Source: Minisyncoccota bacterium
Lineage (GTDB): Bacteria; Patescibacteriota; Minisyncoccia; Phycocordibacterales; DATDWN01
NCBI GenBank assembly: GCA_025450615.1
Contig: JANWHC010000028.1
Span: forward strand, 1-38,291
DNA: 38,291 bases
Reading direction: 5' to 3'
In this document: positions 21,711 through 29,758 of the stretch, piece after piece
Position numbering within the stretch: position 1 is the first letter of the stretch
Layout of the letters: the number at the start of each line of letters is the position of its first letter
Made by a program: the position numbers and the translations under genes
Notes under the pieces: generated by a model
The model's database searches: none
The model's input: the letters and a program-made list of their open reading frames with translations, nothing else
What the model was told of the DNA's origin: nothing

Positions 21711-22561
21711 TTCAAATTTCTAGAAAAACTTTCGTAAGAGATTTCTTTTTTGCCTTCCGGAACAACTTTAAGTGGGATAAACTCTCCATTTTGAAAAGTT
21801 GCCTCAGTTATTTTAACTCGAGTTCTTACATTATTTTTTTCAACAAAGAAAAAAACACTTGGCCAGCCATGGTATGCTCGGTACTTTCTGTATAATTCTT
21901 CTGGATTTTCAGTTAGCTTTATTTCACCATCTTCTTTTTTAATTTTGCCACAACGGGTTTTTTCTATGTGGTTCTGTTCTACAGGCTTAATTTCGCCTGA
22001 AATATATTTAGGCAATGTTTCTACTAAAAGTTTTTTTCCGATTTGATTCAGTCTATTTCTAAGCTCTGGGGCAGTTTCCTCTGAGTCTATATCGACTTCT
22101 TCGAGAGCTATTACCGGTCCCGCATCTAGCTCATAAACCATTTTTTGGATACAAACACCAGTTTTTGTTTCTCCATTTAATATTGCGCTTTCAACAGGGG
22201 TTGCGCCACGATATTTCGGAAGTAAGGAATAATGAATATTAAGCGTACCGTATTTAGGTATATTTATTAAATCTTCTGGAAGAATTTTGCCATAAGCAAC
22301 GACAATAAATAAATCCCAAGAAGTTTTTTTTAATTTTTCTAAAAACTCCTCAGTTATTTTTTCTGGCTGAATGATCTGAATATTATTTTCCTCTGCCCAT
22401 TTTTTTGGTTCAGGTGAAGTTAGGATAAGTTTTCTGCCAACTGGAGCATCTGGCCCAGTCACAATAAGTTCTGGTGAAAAGTTTGAATTTTTTAATTCCT
22501 CTAAAATCTCAAGTGTTAATGGAGGAGTGCCAAAAAAAGCGATGCGCAAATTATTTTTCAT
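21707..22561 (-). CDS. fmt: methionyl-tRNA formyltransferase
   Basis: 284 residues. It formylates Met-tRNA-fMet using 10-formyl-tetrahydrofolate. Motifs: RIAFFGTPPLTLEIL at the N-terminus, NIHYSLLPKYRGATPVESAIL (the catalytic N-x-H and SLLPxxRG loop), and YELDAGPVI (catalytic Asp). A C-terminal tRNA-binding domain follows, somewhat shorter than usual (E. coli 315). The gene begins one base after the def stop codon, so the two are surely translated from one mRNA in the order priA-def-fmt. Confidence 0.95.
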   Translation of the reverse strand: MKNNLRIAFFGTPPLTLEILEELKNSNFSPELIVTGPDAPVGRKLILTSPEPKKWAEENNIQIIQPEKITEEFLEKLKKTSWDLFIVVAYGKILPEDLINIPKYGTLNIHYSLLPKYRGATPVESAILNGETKTGVCIQKMVYELDAGPVIALEEVDIDSEETAPELRNRLNQIGKKLLVETLPKYISGEIKPVEQNHIEKTRCGKIKKEDGEIKLTENPEELYRKYRAYHGWPSVFFFVEKNNVRTRVKITEATFQNGEFIPLKVVPEGKKEISYESFSRNLN

Positions 22562-22562
22562 T

Positions 22563-23108
22563 CTATTTCTGTGAATTAGGAGGCATATCTTCTATATCTT
22601 TTGCTTTATCGATAAACAAAATACCATTTAAATGGTCTACTTCGTGTTGAAAAATCTGAGCCAAAAGACCAACTCCTCCTCTTTCAAATTTTTTACCATT
22701 TTCATCATAAGCTTCGATAGTCGCTTTGTTACTTCGATTAACTTTTCCATAAAGATATCTAACAGATAAACACCCCTCTTCAACACTCTTTTTTTCCTTG
22801 GATAGTTTTTTGATAACAGGGTTTATAAAAATAAGTTTTTGAGAATTCTTAATTTTTGAATCAATTAGTATATCAGTCCCTTCTTTGACTTTTTTATCTA
22901 TCTCAAATATTCTCTCCGAGATAATGAACATCCTAAGTGAGTATCCAATTTGTGGTGCTGCAATTGCCACGCCATCATCTTGTGACATTAAAGCTTCTTT
23001 CATCTCAGAAAGCATCTTTTTTATCTTAGGAGTGCCTATCTCATTTAGAGAAACTTCCTTAGCTATTTCTCTCAATATTTTAACGTCTTTTTGAAGGATT
23101 TTCTTCAT
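22563..23108 (-). CDS. def: peptide deformylase
   Basis: 181 residues, metal-dependent removal of the N-formyl group from new proteins. Three PDF motifs are visible: GVAIAAPQIG (motif 1, with Ala in place of the usual third Gly), EGCLSV (motif 2, metal-binding Cys) and QHEVDHLNG (motif 3, HExxH). A 20-residue insertion (VKEGTDILIDSKIKNSQK) lies between motifs 1 and 2. It lies 31 nt after priA and abuts fmt. Together with fmt it makes a formylation-deformylation pair. Confidence 0.95.
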   Translation of the reverse strand: MKKILQKDVKILREIAKEVSLNEIGTPKIKKMLSEMKEALMSQDDGVAIAAPQIGYSLRMFIISERIFEIDKKVKEGTDILIDSKIKNSQKLIFINPVIKKLSKEKKSVEEGCLSVRYLYGKVNRSNKATIEAYDENGKKFERGGVGLLAQIFQHEVDHLNGILFIDKAKDIEDMPPNSQK

Positions 23109-23139
23109 AATTTTCTTTACCTTAACACAAAAAAGTGCT

Positions 23140-25056
23140 TTACAGAAGGGTAACGGGGTCTACTCTTATCGACACATTTGGAGGAAGAGACCGCAATTTG
23201 GAAAGAAGAGACTCCTCAATCCATTTACCGCGAGGTAAGGAAATGAGACCATTTACTGTATATTTTTCCTTACTACCCGGGTTCCATGCATCAAAAGTAT
23301 TTACTTCAAAAGGCAACATAAACTCAGAAATTTCCGTCATCTCTTTTTTAATTTTTGTCTTATCTCCAGTAAGTGAGATTTTTATATATGTTGTAAAAGG
23401 TGGATAACCGATAGATTTTCTATCATCAATCTCGTCACGATAAAAATCAACAAGATTCCCGCGAATTGCATAGTCAAAAATTCTCGTGTTTTCCTGTCGA
23501 GTTTGAACTAGCATATTTTTCTCAGAAAGATTTCTCAAATCTAGTAGGATATGAAATATTTTTTCATTTATTTTAAAGTCTGGTATTGAAAAATATGAGT
23601 CCATAGAAACGACTGCAGTGTTTTGAACTTTTCGGTTGAGGTAAGTTAAAGCAAGCTCAGTTCCAATCATTATGCTTCCAGGAGTGTTATAAAAAGTTTC
23701 GCGGAGTTTTACGGCTTGTTTGTGGGTTTTTATATTATCTTTATCCATAATCAACACATTAGCTTTTGGAAAAAGATTTTTTAATTCTTCCAATACAGTT
23801 TCTGTTCCAATACCAAGAGGATTTAATCTCCAACCCTTGCAGTACTGGCAAAGCTCCGCAGCGTCTCTTCTTTCTCCACAATGATGACAAACAAAAAGAT
23901 TATTTTTTGATCCAGCTGTCATTTCTTTTTTTCTATATAAAACAACAGGTGCAGAGCAATTTTTACAAACTACAACAGTACCACAGTCTGAGCACACAGT
24001 TACTGGACTAAACCCACGTCTACCACAAAACAAAAAAGTTTGTTCGTTATTTTCTGTGGCATTTCTTATTATTTTTTTTAGTTCGTCCCCAATTACTGAA
24101 AATTCTTTAGTCTTTAGATTTTGAGGCACTCTAGTGCTAACTATTCTGCAATCGGCTGGACTTACGGAACGAAATTTTAGCGGAGAAAGCTCTGAATAGG
24201 AACTATTTTTATCTGGATTTTTTAATTCCCATAAAGTTTCTACACGAAGTAAAGTATCACCCAAAACTAATCGGATTTTTGACTCCTCAGCAAAAAATTC
24301 TACAGCTTGTCTAATATCTATAAAAGGCCTTGTTTGCATTTTATATGACCTTGAACTTTCTTTTTCTAAAACTATCGTTCCTAAGTTATTTATGGGCAGA
24401 GCAAGAAATGATCCACTGGTCACTACTACGATCGGATGAGTTTCGGTCGCTATTTTTTTCCACAAATCAGTTATTTCTTTTTTTGGGAGTGCTCCGTGTA
24501 TTACATAAGTATATTTTTCAATACCTTTCTCTAAGAGTACTTTTGCGTTTAAGATATCTTCAGTGGTCGGCATACAAAAGAGAACAGAGTGTCCTTTTGC
24601 AAATTCCTCGCGAATTAAGCTTTTATATGTAGCAAAACGCTCTTCTTCGTCGGATTGTAAAAGTAATGTTTCAAAAAAAACCTTAGGTGCTTTACTTGGG
24701 ACAGGAAAAGATAATTCTTTTGTTGATTCAAGAATTATTTTGGGAATTAAAGCAGCTAAGACACTTCCAATAGTTCCCGCATTAAAGTCAGCAATTTTCT
24801 TACAACTTTCAACGAAATCTCTAGATAAAAATGAATACGATTCTATTTTGTCGATCTTTTTTATACTGTAGTCAAGAGATTTAAGTTCAGTTTTTAAATC
24901 CTCTGCATTATTCGTCCCGATAACTAAACCCAACGCTTTTTTTGATCTTAAGGGGATAGAAACGATCGATCCTAAAGGAACATCTTCCTTAGCAAAATAG
25001 GTGAGAGTGTCTTTGCCTATACCTTTGGCTATTGGAATCGTCGTCAAAATTCGCAT
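23140..25056 (-). CDS. priA: PriA-like primosomal protein, ATPase motifs degenerate
   Basis: 638 residues, collinear with PriA (replication-restart helicase): N-terminal 3'-DNA-binding domain, helicase region, eight-cysteine zinc module and C-terminal domain. The zinc module is complete (C355-x2-C358, C364-x2-C367, C390-x2-C393, C403-x2-C406). The ATPase core is not. Where GVTGSGKTE is expected (about 129-145) the sequence reads ETLLLQSDEEERFATYK. The Walker B DEEH is EKES (231-234), the GSATPS motif is GDTLLR (266-271), and the QVAGRAGR arginine motif is LDLRNLSEKN (505-514). It is likely a structural or DNA-binding primosome factor rather than a helicase. The extended -10 at 25063-25071 lies 6 nt before the ATG. 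Operon priA-def-fmt. Confidence 0.9.
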   Translation of the reverse strand: MRILTTIPIAKGIGKDTLTYFAKEDVPLGSIVSIPLRSKKALGLVIGTNNAEDLKTELKSLDYSIKKIDKIESYSFLSRDFVESCKKIADFNAGTIGSVLAALIPKIILESTKELSFPVPSKAPKVFFETLLLQSDEEERFATYKSLIREEFAKGHSVLFCMPTTEDILNAKVLLEKGIEKYTYVIHGALPKKEITDLWKKIATETHPIVVVTSGSFLALPINNLGTIVLEKESSRSYKMQTRPFIDIRQAVEFFAEESKIRLVLGDTLLRVETLWELKNPDKNSSYSELSPLKFRSVSPADCRIVSTRVPQNLKTKEFSVIGDELKKIIRNATENNEQTFLFCGRRGFSPVTVCSDCGTVVVCKNCSAPVVLYRKKEMTAGSKNNLFVCHHCGERRDAAELCQYCKGWRLNPLGIGTETVLEELKNLFPKANVLIMDKDNIKTHKQAVKLRETFYNTPGSIMIGTELALTYLNRKVQNTAVVSMDSYFSIPDFKINEKIFHILLDLRNLSEKNMLVQTRQENTRIFDYAIRGNLVDFYRDEIDDRKSIGYPPFTTYIKISLTGDKTKIKKEMTEISEFMLPFEVNTFDAWNPGSKEKYTVNGLISLPRGKWIEESLLSKLRSLPPNVSIRVDPVTLL

Positions 25057-25062
25057 TTGGCC

Positions 25063-25071
25063 ATTATAGCA
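25063..25071 (-). promoter_or_regulatory. extended -10 of priA-def-fmt
   Basis: On the minus strand TGCTATAAT is a perfect extended -10, ending 6 nt before the priA ATG. The operon mRNA should be leaderless. Confidence 0.65.
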
Positions 25072-25119
25072 AAAGGAGGGTATACAAAGGACTTGCTCTA
25101 ATAAGAAAATTGATGCTAA

Positions 25120-25881
25120 TTAAATTAATACCTCCATTAAGTTATCTGCATCAAAAACATACATTGTGTTTTCGCTAGCTTTTACAAAAGCGGGATCTTG
25201 ACCTCGATATATCGGCATAAAGTTCTGACCACCAAAAGAGTCGACTTCGATTGCATACACTGAGTTTGTTGTCGAAAATATTACAACATCGCTTCTATTT
25301 CTATAAAAATCAACATTTTTAATTATTGTGTCTGGTTGGATAACTTTTTTTGTTGTACTTCCAAATTGCACGATTATCGCGTTGTCGTCTAACCAAAGAG
25401 TTGTTGTTTTATCAAAAGAAATTTTAGGATTTTGTGCGGTCGGTGTAATATCCTTAATAATTTTATTTCTAATATTAAAATATTCCGGATCATTTTGAGT
25501 GATGATTTCTCCAGTTGCGTTTTGCGAAATAAAAAGTGGATGGAGTTCTAAAGTTTCTCCAGATGGAACAGTGAAATCTTTTTTCCATGGAAAGTAACCT
25601 TCGCGTGAAATTATTATTGTGTGCTTGCGCGGTGAGAAGGGAATAGTTACTTCCTCATTATCTTTTGAGGTAGTAATTTTTTTTGTTTCATCAATAAAAA
25701 TTGATGTAAGTGGAAGTGGTATTTTTAGGACGACAGTTCCAATTTTCCCAACAGTAAAATTATTTTTTATTCTAAATCCATTTTTGAAACCTATAAATCC
25801 TAAAATCAATATTAAAATAATGACAATTATGGTTGTGTAGGATCTTTTATTATTAAGAATGTGATTTTTTGCATTATCCAT
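25120..25881 (-). CDS. membrane-anchored PEGA-domain protein
   Basis: 253 residues. One N-terminal membrane helix (about 16-34) is followed by a PEGA-type domain (about 50-115): LPLTSIFIDETKKI then VTIPFSPRKHTIIISREGYFPWKKDFTV, with the usual G-Y-x-P-W-x3-F ending. A C-terminal stretch of beta-propeller-like strands (TTLWLDDNAIIVQFG, SDVVIFSTTNSVYAIEV, NTMYVFDADNLMEVLI) follows. Likely an exported surface or wall protein. It shares a palindromic -10 region with the divergent mreB, suggesting coordinated expression with the shape machinery. Confidence 0.8.
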   Translation of the reverse strand: MDNAKNHILNNKRSYTTIIVIILILILGFIGFKNGFRIKNNFTVGKIGTVVLKIPLPLTSIFIDETKKITTSKDNEEVTIPFSPRKHTIIISREGYFPWKKDFTVPSGETLELHPLFISQNATGEIITQNDPEYFNIRNKIIKDITPTAQNPKISFDKTTTLWLDDNAIIVQFGSTTKKVIQPDTIIKNVDFYRNRSDVVIFSTTNSVYAIEVDSFGGQNFMPIYRGQDPAFVKASENTMYVFDADNLMEVLI

Positions 25882-25893
25882 TGTTTTAGCTCA

Positions 25894-25900
25894 TAGTATA
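25894..25900. promoter_or_regulatory. shared palindromic -10 for mreB and the PEGA gene
   Basis: TAGTATA reads TAGTAT on the plus strand (7 nt before the mreB ATG) and TATACT on the minus strand (13 nt before the PEGA gene ATG). The two -10 boxes overlap by five bases. Confidence 0.5.
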
Positions 25901-25906
25901 CCCAAC

Positions 25907-26920
25907 ATGAGTATTTTCTCAAAAAAATTAGGAATAGATCTTGGCACTGCAAACATATTAGTCTATGTTCCAGGTAAGGGTATTGTTTTAAATGAGCCTT
26001 CTGTTGTGGCAGTTTCAGAGTCTGACAACCGAATCGTGGCTATAGGCATTGAAGCCAAAGAGATGATAGGGCGCACACCTGAGAGTATTATAGCATACAG
26101 ACCCATGAAAGATGGTGTAATTGCTGATTATCGGGTTACTGAGGCTATGCTCAGATACTATATTGATAAAGCTTTGGGCAAATGGAACTTCACAAAACCA
26201 GAAGTACTAGTTTCTGTGCCAGCTGGAGTTACTTCAACCGAACGCCGTGCGGTTATAGAAGCAGCAATTCGCGCTGGAGCAAAGAATGCTTATGTGGTTA
26301 AAGAGCCTATTTTAGCGGCAATTGGCGCTGGAATTCCTATTCACGAAGCTATAGGGCATATGATCGTTGATATCGGAGGAGGAACAACAGACGTGGCAGT
26401 TATTTCTTTAGGTGGAATTGTTTCTTCAACTTCTGTAAAATGTGCTGGAAATAAAATCGACTACGCGATTGCAGATTATATAAAGAAAACTTTTAACCTT
26501 GGAATCGGGGATAAAACTGCAGAAGATATAAAAATAAAAATTGGTTCTGCAATTCCTGTGGACGAAGAACTCGCTATGGTAATAAAAGGACGTGATTTCG
26601 TCACAGGACTTCCAAGAAGTGTTGAAATAAAAACAAATGAAATTGTAAAAGCGATAAGTAAGGATTTACGGGAAATGATTAAGGCTATTAAAGATGTTTT
26701 ACAAGAGACTCCACCAGAACTTTCTTCAGATATTATAGATCAAGGAATTATTATGACTGGTGGCTCAAGTCAGCTTCGAAATTTTCCAGAACTTGTTTTT
26801 CGCCGAACAGGTGTAAAAGCTGTTTTGGCTAAAGATGCTATGTACTGTGTCGCAAACGGCACAGGAATCGCCTTAGAGCACCTCGATATGTACAAGAGAA
26901 GTGTGATTAGTAAGCGTTAA
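25907..26920 (+). CDS. mreB: rod-shape actin homologue MreB, copy 1
   Basis: 337 residues. Actin-fold ATP-site motifs: LGIDLGTANILVYV (phosphate 1), VDIGGGTTDVAVISLGG (phosphate 2) and ITMTGGSSQLRNF-like IIMTGGSSQLRNFP (adenosine). Family blocks GIVLNEPSVVAV, RPMKDGVIADY and KEPILAAIGAGIP are also present. It forms membrane filaments that place wall synthesis. It lacks the basic N-terminal extension of copy 2 (31077). Alone with PEGA upstream and holB downstream, it is not part of the mreBCD cluster. Confidence 0.95.
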   Translation: MSIFSKKLGIDLGTANILVYVPGKGIVLNEPSVVAVSESDNRIVAIGIEAKEMIGRTPESIIAYRPMKDGVIADYRVTEAMLRYYIDKALGKWNFTKPEVLVSVPAGVTSTERRAVIEAAIRAGAKNAYVVKEPILAAIGAGIPIHEAIGHMIVDIGGGTTDVAVISLGGIVSSTSVKCAGNKIDYAIADYIKKTFNLGIGDKTAEDIKIKIGSAIPVDEELAMVIKGRDFVTGLPRSVEIKTNEIVKAISKDLREMIKAIKDVLQETPPELSSDIIDQGIIMTGGSSQLRNFPELVFRRTGVKAVLAKDAMYCVANGTGIALEHLDMYKRSVISKR

Positions 26921-26943
26921 TATTTTTTTGTTATAATACCCAC

Positions 26944-27612
26944 ATGCATTCGTTCATGGAATTATATAGGGAGAGGGAAACTCTCCATCATGCTTATCTT
27001 TTGGTGACTCACAAAATTGAGGAAGAGGCATCGAAACTGAAACATTTTCTTGAGGAAATTGTTGGAATAAAAACTACTGGGAATCCAGACTATTCGCATT
27101 CTAAATTTGAAACAATGACGATAGCTGATGCTAGAACTATTACTGAAAGCGAAATGAGAAAAGGTATTGCTGGAGGTAAAAAGATTTTTGTTATTGAAAC
27201 AGATTTTATAACAGAGGAAGCACAAAATGCGTTGCTTAAAGTTTTTGAAGAGCCTAGGGATGGGACCCACTTTTTCATTTTCTCTCCACAAGATACACTT
27301 TTGCCTACCTTAAAAAGCCGGATGATGGTTTTTCATGGAGATAAAGGAGAACTAGAAGTTGGTTCTTTCCTTAAGCTTTCGATGACAGAAAGAATGGATA
27401 AGGTTAAAGAAATAGTAGAGGAAATAAATGATGAAGAAAAAACAAAACAGGATGCAATAAGTTTTATAAACAATATTGAGAGTGAATTACATGGAAGTGG
27501 TGTCGAAAATAAAGCAAAATCTCTCGAAGCTTGTCAGTTTGCTAGAAAAGCACTACTAGATCGTGGCGCACCAATCAAAATGATCTTGGAGAATTTAGTT
27601 CTTTCGATCTGA
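26944..27612 (+). CDS. holB: DNA polymerase III delta'-like subunit
   Basis: 222 residues. The AAA+ clamp-loader core is seen in HHAYLL at the start, FVIETDFITEEAQNALLKVFEEPRDGTHFFIF (the delta'/DnaX signature NALLKxLEEP) and LLPTLKSRMMVF (sensor/SRC-like). No Walker A is visible, as expected for delta', which does not hydrolyse ATP. The protein is short compared with E. coli HolB (334), with only a reduced C-terminal domain. TATAAT (26932-26937) ends 6 nt before the ATG; no SD. Confidence 0.85.
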   Translation: MHSFMELYRERETLHHAYLLVTHKIEEEASKLKHFLEEIVGIKTTGNPDYSHSKFETMTIADARTITESEMRKGIAGGKKIFVIETDFITEEAQNALLKVFEEPRDGTHFFIFSPQDTLLPTLKSRMMVFHGDKGELEVGSFLKLSMTERMDKVKEIVEEINDEEKTKQDAISFINNIESELHGSGVENKAKSLEACQFARKALLDRGAPIKMILENLVLSI

Positions 27613-27626
27613 TATAATAGAAATCT

Positions 27627-28178
27627 ATGCAATATAACTTCACTGAAATAAAAAAGAATGTGAAAGAGACAGAAGAGTGGCTAAAAAAAGAGTTTTCGAG
27701 TGTCAGAACTGGCAGAGCAAGCCCAGCTATTTTAGATGGGGTAAAAGTTGAAGCCTATGGAAATGATATGCCCATTTCTCAAGTAGCCAATATTTCTGTG
27801 GAAGACGCCCGAATGCTTCGGATTTCTCCTTGGGATAACAGCGTCACAAAGTCTATCGAAAAAGCTATCTTAGTTTCTGACTTAGGACTTTCTGTCACAG
27901 TGGATGACAAAGGTCTTCGAGTGGTTTTTCCTGATCTTACTTCAGACAGAAGGCAATCACTAGTTAAAGTAGCAAAGCAAAAACTTGAAGATGCGCGTAT
28001 TAAACTTCGCGGAGATAGAGAGAAAGTTTTGAAAGACATAGATAAGAAAGAAAAAGAAGGCGGAATGTCAGAAGACGAGAAGTTTAGATTTAAGACTGAA
28101 CTTCAGAAAATTTTAGATGATTCAACTAAAGTTTTAGAAGATGCTTTTACAAAGAAAGAGAAGGAAATTCTAGAATAA
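27627..28178 (+). CDS. frr: ribosome recycling factor
   Basis: 183 residues, normal length. It splits post-termination ribosomes together with EF-G. Recognised by the block FSSVRTGRASPAILDGVKVEAYG, then IRISPWDNSVTKSIEKAI (here LRISPWD), LTSDRRQSLVKVAKQK and the C-terminal long helices. TATAAT (27613-27618) ends 8 nt before the ATG, inside the end of holB. rseP starts 3 nt after its stop codon, so frr-rseP form an operon. Confidence 0.97.
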   Translation: MQYNFTEIKKNVKETEEWLKKEFSSVRTGRASPAILDGVKVEAYGNDMPISQVANISVEDARMLRISPWDNSVTKSIEKAILVSDLGLSVTVDDKGLRVVFPDLTSDRRQSLVKVAKQKLEDARIKLRGDREKVLKDIDKKEKEGGMSEDEKFRFKTELQKILDDSTKVLEDAFTKKEKEILE

Positions 28179-28181
28179 TCC

Positions 28182-29282
28182 ATGACCATAATCATCTTTC
28201 TAATAATTTTAGCTTTACTTATTTTAGTCCATGAATTTGGACATTTTATTGTGGCTAAAAAGTCAGGTATTCGGGTAGACGAGTTTGGACTTGGTTTCCC
28301 ACCAAAAATTTTCTCTAAAAAATGGGGCGATACAGTTTACACCTTGAATGCATTGCCTTTTGGAGGTTTCGTAAAAATTTTTGGTGAAGATGCACACGCT
28401 GGGGAAATCTCCAATGAAGATAGGGAAACAAGTTTTGTTTACAAACCAAAATGGATTAAAGCTAGCGTTTTGGTGGCAGGAGTTTTTATGAATGTGGTTT
28501 TTGCTTGGTTTCTTATCTCGTTAGGTTTTGTAATTGGTCTTCCTGCAAGTAGTGAATATTCAGGTTTTGGAGAGGTTAAAAATACAAACTTGGTTATTAC
28601 AGAAGTTATCCAAGATTCTCCCGCAAATAAGGCTGGTCTTATTTCTGGAGACATTATTTTGTCTGTTTCTTCTGACAATAATTCGCTTCAAGAAAAAGAT
28701 TTAGATACTGAAAAGTTTCAAGAGTTTATTATAAATAATAGTGAAAGTAAATTAGTAATAACTTACCAAAGGGGAACAGGTGTACCTAAAAATGTTACCG
28801 TCACTCCTACATTAAATGAAGTGAGTGGAAAAAAGATGATTGGAGTATCAATGGATGAGATTGGTACACTAAAACTTCCAGTACATTTAGCGTTGGCAGA
28901 AGGAGTGAGAACTACAGGACTTTTATTTAAACAAACAGTGGTTGGTTTATCACAATTTATTTGGGACTCTGTTAGATTAAAATCTGACTTGTCACAAGTT
29001 ACTGGTCCAATTGGTATTGCTCATGTAGTAGGGGAAGCAAAAAGCCTAGGCTTTGTTTACCTTTTAACAATTGTTGCGCTTATCTCAATAAACTTAGCAG
29101 TTATAAATCTTATTCCATTTCCAGCTCTTGACGGAGGACGACTTCTTTTCCTTTTGATCGAAGCTATTACTCGTCGCGAAATTCCTCCAAAAATCGTGCA
29201 ATACAGCAATCTTTTAGGTTTTGTATTACTTATTCTTCTTATGATTGTTGTAACTTCTCATGATGTGATAAAGTTGTTCTAA
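28182..29282 (+). CDS. rseP: site-2 protease, RIP metalloprotease RseP
   Basis: 366 residues with four predicted membrane helices. The zinc site is HEFGHF near the N-terminus (residues 19-23) and LIPFPALDGGR in the third helix (the family's NxxPxPxLDG). A PDZ domain lies between (about 125-205, VITEVIQDSPANKAGLISGDIILSV). It cleaves membrane-bound regulators within the membrane; no anti-sigma target is seen in the window. It is tightly coupled to frr. Confidence 0.95.
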   Translation: MTIIIFLIILALLILVHEFGHFIVAKKSGIRVDEFGLGFPPKIFSKKWGDTVYTLNALPFGGFVKIFGEDAHAGEISNEDRETSFVYKPKWIKASVLVAGVFMNVVFAWFLISLGFVIGLPASSEYSGFGEVKNTNLVITEVIQDSPANKAGLISGDIILSVSSDNNSLQEKDLDTEKFQEFIINNSESKLVITYQRGTGVPKNVTVTPTLNEVSGKKMIGVSMDEIGTLKLPVHLALAEGVRTTGLLFKQTVVGLSQFIWDSVRLKSDLSQVTGPIGIAHVVGEAKSLGFVYLLTIVALISINLAVINLIPFPALDGGRLLFLLIEAITRREIPPKIVQYSNLLGFVLLILLMIVVTSHDVIKLF

Positions 29283-29324
29283 AGTTTTTTTGTAAAGTCT
29301 TGACATTTTAAGATAATTGGTTCA

Positions 29325-29564
29325 TGCTTTAGATAGAAGGCCTCTTGGCTTCCGACCCCTCGCTCGGTAGGTGAGGGTTTCCACCTCCTCGGATGACCAA
29401 ATGTCGTCGAGCCAGCCCGTGATGTGGCACATTCAGCTAGTTCCGAGCAGCTGATTGTTTGACGCTCACAAATAACCTGGTGGTTTTTAAGACTTAAATG
29501 CAGATGACACCCTGCCCGCGGAGCCTCACGAAATACGTGAGCTTCGCGGAGTCAGGGTTTTTTT
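29325..29564 (+). ncRNA. candidate structured RNA 1, between rseP and proS
   Basis: There is no ORF, and GC is well above the flanks. A TTGACA at 29302-29307 and TGCTTTAGAT around 29326 mark an upstream promoter region, with imperfect spacing. The body folds into local hairpins: GAAGGCC/GGCTTC at the start; CCCTC/GAGGG; CTCGGATGAC/GTCGTCGAG; CAGCT/AGCTG. A very strong terminator follows: CCCTG/CAGGG enclosing CCGCGGAG/CTTCGCGG and CTCACG/CGTGAG (29510-29557), then seven Ts. The octamer CACCTCCT (29382-29389) equals the anti-SD of 16S rRNA. It lacks the hallmark sequences of tmRNA, RNase P RNA or SRP RNA, so identity is unknown. Confidence 0.6.
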
Positions 29565-29599
29565 ATTTTGACAATTTTGTTTTCTTACCTCAATATGAA

Positions 29600-29726
29600 T
29601 TTGGGGAGAGGAGGCTGACTTCCTCACGATCCAACAACTAGTGTAAGGGCCCACGTTGCCTCGTGCAGTGTTTTGAACAACCGCCTCTCCCTTCTTTTGA
29701 CCGATTCAATCGGTCCTTTCTTTTTG
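29600..29726 (+). ncRNA. candidate structured RNA 2, between rseP and proS
   Basis: TTGACA at 29568-29573 with CAATAT 17 nt downstream gives a start near 29600. A closing stem GGGAGAGG (29604-29611) and CCTCTCCC (29684-29691) encloses about 72 nt without ORF. Next comes a terminator, GACCGAT-TCA-ATCGGTC (29699-29715), and CTTTCTTTTT. The size resembles a small SRP-type RNA, but the conserved apical SRP motif is not visible. Its GAGGAGG (29608-29614) is complementary to CCTCCTC in RNA 1. Confidence 0.55.
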
Positions 29727-29758
29727 CTCAAAATTATTTTTTGATATACTATTGTTCT

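Noticed and set aside
29325..29564. tmRNA, RNase P RNA, 4.5S RNA or 6S RNA
   Set aside because: None of the well-conserved sequence blocks of tmRNA, RNase P or SRP RNA is visible; 6S could not be tested without structural comparison, so the RNA is left unnamed.
29663..29758. Longer proS start with a 32-residue N-terminal extension
   Set aside because: The extension lies in candidate RNA 2 and its terminator, and the -10 box sits between it and the normal ATG.
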